Positions 61,515-64,000 of a stretch of 64,000 nucleotides of DNA are shown one piece after another (positions within the stretch are counted from its first letter, which is position 1; each line of letters opens with the position of its first letter). The DNA is taken from positions 17,824 through 81,823 of the forward strand of contig CANHNJ010000010.1 in assembly GCA_947462105.1 (NCBI GenBank), written 5' to 3'. The notes beneath the pieces were generated by a model that saw only the letters and a program-made list of their open reading frames with translations, had not been told where the DNA came from and made no database searches. This DNA comes from Alphaproteobacteria bacterium. Lineage in GTDB: Bacteria; Pseudomonadota; Alphaproteobacteria; Micropepsales; Micropepsaceae. The position numbers and the translations under genes were made by a program.

Positions 61515-62135
61515 ATGGCGAAGAAAATGCGTCAGGCGGGCGCCATGCTCGCATTGGCGGGCATGGTGACGAGCACGGGTGCCCAGGCGAAAGCCTGCGC
61601 CAGCGCCTCGGAAATCTACGCCATCCAGGTGGCGGCGGTGCAGCAGGAACTGACCGACGCGGCGCTGACCTGCGGCCCGGCCGCAGTCGCCAACTTCAAC
61701 CGCTTCATCAAGACCTTCCAGGGCGAGCTGCGCCGGTCCGACAATGTGCTGCTGGCCATGTTCAAGCGCATGCATGGCGGCGCGGCGGGCGTGCGCGAGC
61801 ATGATTCCTTCAAGACCCGCGCCATCGCCAATGCCGAGCGCCGCCGGGTCAGGCCGGGCGCGCATGAAGGCTTCTGCGCCACCGCCCAGATCGTGTTCGA
61901 CGCGGCGCTGGCGCCCGACAAGCCGGTGCTGGAGGATTTCGTCTCCGGCGTGCCGGTCTATGAAAAGAACCCGCTCGACAGTTGCGCCATCACGGTGGCG
62001 ATGAACCTGCAGGGCGTGAAGGCCGGCCCCGATATCGCGCCGACGCCGCGCCCGGACCGCCCCGGCGATGTGTCCATCAATGCGGTGGTGCCTGCTGTGG
62101 CCGTCCCCAGCGGCCCCGGTACGCCGAAGTTCTGA
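61515..62135 (+). CDS. Secreted protein, unknown family
   Basis: 206-residue exported protein. The signal peptide MRQAGAMLALAGMVTSTGAQ is followed by a helical domain with four cysteines in total (KACASASE, ALTCGPAAV, GFCATAQI, LDSCAITVA), probably two disulfides. Helices include FNRFIKTFQGELRRSDNVLL. The C-terminal ~35 residues are Pro-rich (PTPRPDRPGDV) and likely disordered. ATG 61515 begins MAKKMR. The frame open upstream to 61362 is antisense to the previous gene. No family is recognised. Confidence 0.7.
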   Translation: MAKKMRQAGAMLALAGMVTSTGAQAKACASASEIYAIQVAAVQQELTDAALTCGPAAVANFNRFIKTFQGELRRSDNVLLAMFKRMHGGAAGVREHDSFKTRAIANAERRRVRPGAHEGFCATAQIVFDAALAPDKPVLEDFVSGVPVYEKNPLDSCAITVAMNLQGVKAGPDIAPTPRPDRPGDVSINAVVPAVAVPSGPGTPKF

Positions 62136-62145
62136 ATTTAATTAC

Positions 62146-62306
62146 CGCCCTCCGGCCTTCGCTGGCTTAATCGCGCTTCGCGCTGGCCAGCTACGGCCAC
62201 CTCCCCCTTTGGATGCGCTGCGCGCATAAGAGGGAGGCGGGCCTTTGCCCGAGCGGATGGTCGCCCGGCGGCGGTCTTCGCTGTCGCTACCGCCCGCTGC
62301 CGGGCT
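62146..62306. repeat. Multi-hairpin intergenic repeat-like element, family D
   Basis: Contains GCTGGC/GCCAGC, ATGCGC/GCGCAT inside a CCTCCC/GGGAGG arm, and a GCCCG/CGGGC arm. Only one copy is in this window, but the CTCCCCCTTTGG-GAGGGAGG pattern is of the kind that recurs in alphaproteobacterial intergenic DNA. It lies between two genes and before the ompA terminator. Confidence 0.55.
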
Positions 62307-62338
62307 CGAGATTTCTGGAACTGTTGGCATCAGCGCAA

Positions 62339-62368
62339 AAGAAAAGGGCCGGTCTTTCGACCGGCCCT
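62339..62368 (-). terminator. Rho-independent terminator of ompA
   Basis: GGGCCGGTC-GAAA-GACCGGCCC on the minus strand followed by TTTTCTTTTG, about 27 bases after the ompA stop. Confidence 0.9.
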
Positions 62369-62394
62369 GATCTTTTCAGGAAAGAACCTGACGC

Positions 62395-63483
62395 TTAGCC
62401 ACCGAGATCGATGACGGCGCGACGGTTCTTGGGCTCGCGGACGCCGGGGCCCGTGGGGACCAGCGGATCGTTGAAGCTCTTGCCTTCGATGGCGACGCCA
62501 TCGGCACCAATGCCCTGACGGACCATTTCGTCCTTCACGGAGGTGGCGCGACGGATCGACAGAGCCTGGTTGTAGGTCTGCGAACCGACGGTGTCGGTAT
62601 GACCCGTCACCAGCACGCGCACCGAGCCCAGCGTCTTGGCGGCCGCGACGGCCTCCGTGACAGTGGCCTGTGCTTCAGCCGTGAGGTTCGACTTATCAAA
62701 GTCGAAGAACACGATGAAGGTCCGAGCCGGCGGCGGAGGCGGCGGCGGCGGAGGCGGCGGCGGGGGAGGCGGCGGCGGAGGCGGAGGCGGCGGGGGAGGC
62801 GGCGGCGGGGGCGGCGGCGGCGGCGGGGCCGGCGGCTCCAGGAACCAACGCAGGCCGATGATGCCGGCATGTTCGGTGAAGTTGCCAACGCGCATCGGCG
62901 AGAAGGCGGCATAGGCCGACGGGGCGAAGGTGTCGACCAGAATCGAGCGATAACGGTAGTCGAGGAACAGGTCGACATCCGGGGCGACATGCCAGGTCAG
63001 GCCGGCGATGCCCTGGAAGGCGAAGTTCACGTCGCAGCCGCGAACGAAGTCGAAGGTCGTGCCAGCGGTGACAGTGGTGGCACGGAGGTAGCCGTTGCCA
63101 ACGCCCAGGCCGCCGCCGATGGAGAAGTCCACGGCGTCGCTCAGGGGAATGTCCCAGATCGCGTTCACGAAGGTGGTCTTGCTCTGCGAGTAGCCGCCGG
63201 TGAAACCACCGGAAACCTCGACGTCGCGCCAGGCGTAGCCGGACTCAACTTCCAGGCGGAAGTTGCTGTCGAACTTGTAACCGAAGCTCAGAACGGCCAG
63301 GCCGCCGGTTTCGGATTCGACCTTGCCATTGATAGCGGGATTGATGGTCGAGCGAACCGAGACTCCATTCTGCTGGGCGATGCCGGCACCAAGGCCGAGA
63401 TACCACCCTTCAGCAGCCACCGCCGGGGTGGCGGCGAGAGCCGAGACGGCCACGCCCGCCAAGGCGATCAAACGAAGTTTCAT
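62395..63483 (-). CDS. ompA: OmpA-family outer-membrane protein with a long poly-proline linker
   Basis: 362-residue protein. The signal peptide is LIALAGVAVSALAATPAVAA. An eight-strand beta-barrel fills residues ~25-215 (GWYLGLGAGIAQQNG; DLFLDYRYRSILVDTF). A run of ~35 prolines links it to the OmpA-C peptidoglycan-binding domain (FIVFFDFDKSNLTAEAQ, then VTGHTDTVGSQTYNQALS). A ribosome site AGAGGG lies six bases before ATG 63483. The DNA of the linker is a near-perfect GGC/GGA repeat, so its length probably varies. Confidence 0.95.
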   Translation of the reverse strand: MKLRLIALAGVAVSALAATPAVAAEGWYLGLGAGIAQQNGVSVRSTINPAINGKVESETGGLAVLSFGYKFDSNFRLEVESGYAWRDVEVSGGFTGGYSQSKTTFVNAIWDIPLSDAVDFSIGGGLGVGNGYLRATTVTAGTTFDFVRGCDVNFAFQGIAGLTWHVAPDVDLFLDYRYRSILVDTFAPSAYAAFSPMRVGNFTEHAGIIGLRWFLEPPAPPPPPPPPPPPPPPPPPPPPPPPPPPPPPPPPPARTFIVFFDFDKSNLTAEAQATVTEAVAAAKTLGSVRVLVTGHTDTVGSQTYNQALSIRRATSVKDEMVRQGIGADGVAIEGKSFNDPLVPTGPGVREPKNRRAVIDLGG

Positions 63484-63772
63484 TGTCTACCCTCTTAAAA
63501 ATGGACGACAGTAATTCGTCCCAGTCATGCCGAAGCTAATGTATCGCTTATAACGGCGAACCCGCAGAATGTCTCCATCGCGATTGTTGCTTTGCGGGAT
63601 GCGCTTGTCACGATTCAGGTTTTTATACGAAGCGTGTGACTGCACAGACACAGACGACCGGGAAAAGCGGTCCCGAATTCGCTTTGCACGGGTATTTTCC
63701 GGTAAAAAGATTACGCACAGGTAATGTAATGAAAATACCATTTTGTACAATACCTTACCGATAACCAGCTCA
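63484..63772. other. AT-richer upstream region of ompA
   Basis: 289 bases without a gene. It has a CCCGCA/TGCGGG hairpin (63560-63600) near the 5' UTR of ompA and several AT-rich hexamers that could be promoters. No clear single promoter is assigned. The IS element starts just beyond. Confidence 0.5.
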
Positions 63773-64000
63773 TGTCCTGCCCCCTTTGAAATGGTCCTCC
63801 CTGAAGTATGGTTTTGACCAAGGAGGATTGGATAGATGGCCAGGAAAAGACACAAGGCAGAAGAGATTGTCGCGAAGCTACGGCAGGTCGATGTGCTGAT
63901 GGCACAGGGCAAGCCGGTCGCGGATGCGGTGCGGGCGATAGGAGTGACGGAAGTTACATACTATCGCTGGCGCAACGAGTATGGCGGGCTTAAGGGCGAC
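63773..64000 (+). mobile_element. IS3-family insertion sequence, left end (cut by window edge)
   Basis: The probable left inverted repeat begins TGTCCTGCCCCC at 63773, followed by a short leader and OrfA at 63836. The IS407-like OrfA N-terminus makes this an IS3-family element. The right end and any target duplication lie outside the window. Confidence 0.75.
63836..64000 (+). CDS. IS3-family transposase OrfA (N-terminus, truncated by window edge)
   Basis: Fifty-five residues are visible: MARKRHKAEEIVAKLRQVDV, then AVRAIGVTEVTYYRWRNEYG. The second half is the helix-turn-helix that binds the element ends. An AAGGAGG ribosome site lies at 63820-63826. It matches the OrfA of IS407-like elements, where OrfAB is made by a -1 frameshift. 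OrfB is outside the window. Confidence 0.9.
   Translation, partial: MARKRHKAEEIVAKLRQVDVLMAQGKPVADAVRAIGVTEVTYYRWRNEYGGLKGD

Noticed and set aside
62599..63498. Gly/Arg-rich plus-strand frame across ompA
   Set aside because: The glycine/arginine run is the reverse complement of the proline codons of the OmpA linker.

Overview
The window is a gene-dense, GC-rich (strong G/C in third codon positions) stretch of chromosome from a Gram-negative alphaproteobacterium. The placement rests on the miaB-phoH-ybeY-corC-lnt-XRE cluster, the DUF3576 lipoprotein-leuS-lptE-holA cluster, a DksA that keeps only one zinc-finger cysteine, Coq7 and UbiH-family ubiquinone enzymes, an OmpA-type porin, and an initiator tRNA of the alphaproteobacterial type. 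A relative of Micropepsaceae/Caulobacterales is a guess only. I see no prophage, CRISPR array, plasmid origin or toxin cluster. One IS3-family element starts at the right edge.

Layout. 1-5.7 kb: tRNA modification, rRNA maturation and lipoprotein acylation genes in one overlapping operon, then an XRE regulator. 5.7-17.2 kb: short units in alternating orientation (hisE, a membrane protein with two winged-helix genes, gluQ, esterase, HNH nuclease, coq7-dsbB-VOC, a metalloprotease, PBP1A, a response regulator, an L,D-transpeptidase, the YggS PLP protein, thiE-like). 17.2-26.1 kb: porin, the DUF3576-leuS-lptE-holA-hisF operon, CHAD protein, histidine phosphatase and exonuclease III. 26.3-32.5 kb: a 40-residue membrane protein with its own promoter, tsaD, hemD, a lone PAS protein, a decayed TPR/glycosyltransferase-type pseudogene, an MFS carrier and a 2OG-Fe oxygenase. 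32.5-39.1 kb: gpmI-envC-ctpA, a Gly/Arg-rich secreted protein, a frameshifted polysaccharide deacetylase and rppH. 39.2-42.1 kb: remnants of a flagellar-type locus (TPR fragment, flgH 3' fragment) beside dksA, a DUF6165 gene and tRNA-fMet. 42.2-52.2 kb: cupredoxin, sensor kinase, PH protein, ectonucleotide phosphodiesterase, lectin-like protein, ftsK, aminotransferase and a TraB-like protein. 52.3-64 kb: amt-amt-glnK, a UbiH-family hydroxylase, zapE-citE-DUF1330-asd, secreted proteins, ompA and the IS3 edge.

Most genes are housekeeping: translation quality (miaB, gluQ, tsaD, leuS), envelope building (lnt, PBP1A, lptE, envC, ctpA, L,D-transpeptidase, ompA), cell division and chromosome segregation (ftsK, zapE, envC), nitrogen uptake (two Amt channels with PII) and biosynthesis (hisE, hisF, hemD, asd, thiE-like).

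The unusual content lies in three kinds of debris between the genes. (1) Three dispersed repeat families (A, three copies; B, two; C, three) whose stems change sequence between copies yet stay paired. They lie at or in gene 3' ends, and one supplies the last 16 codons of zapE. (2) Short scars of second copies next to intact genes: the 3' end of the oxygenase gene, the 5' end of gpmI and the 3' end of ftsK. They differ from the neighbour mostly at synonymous positions, which fits replacement of resident genes by diverged alleles. (3) Pseudogenes and truncated genes pointing to loss of a flagellar region and local rearrangement.
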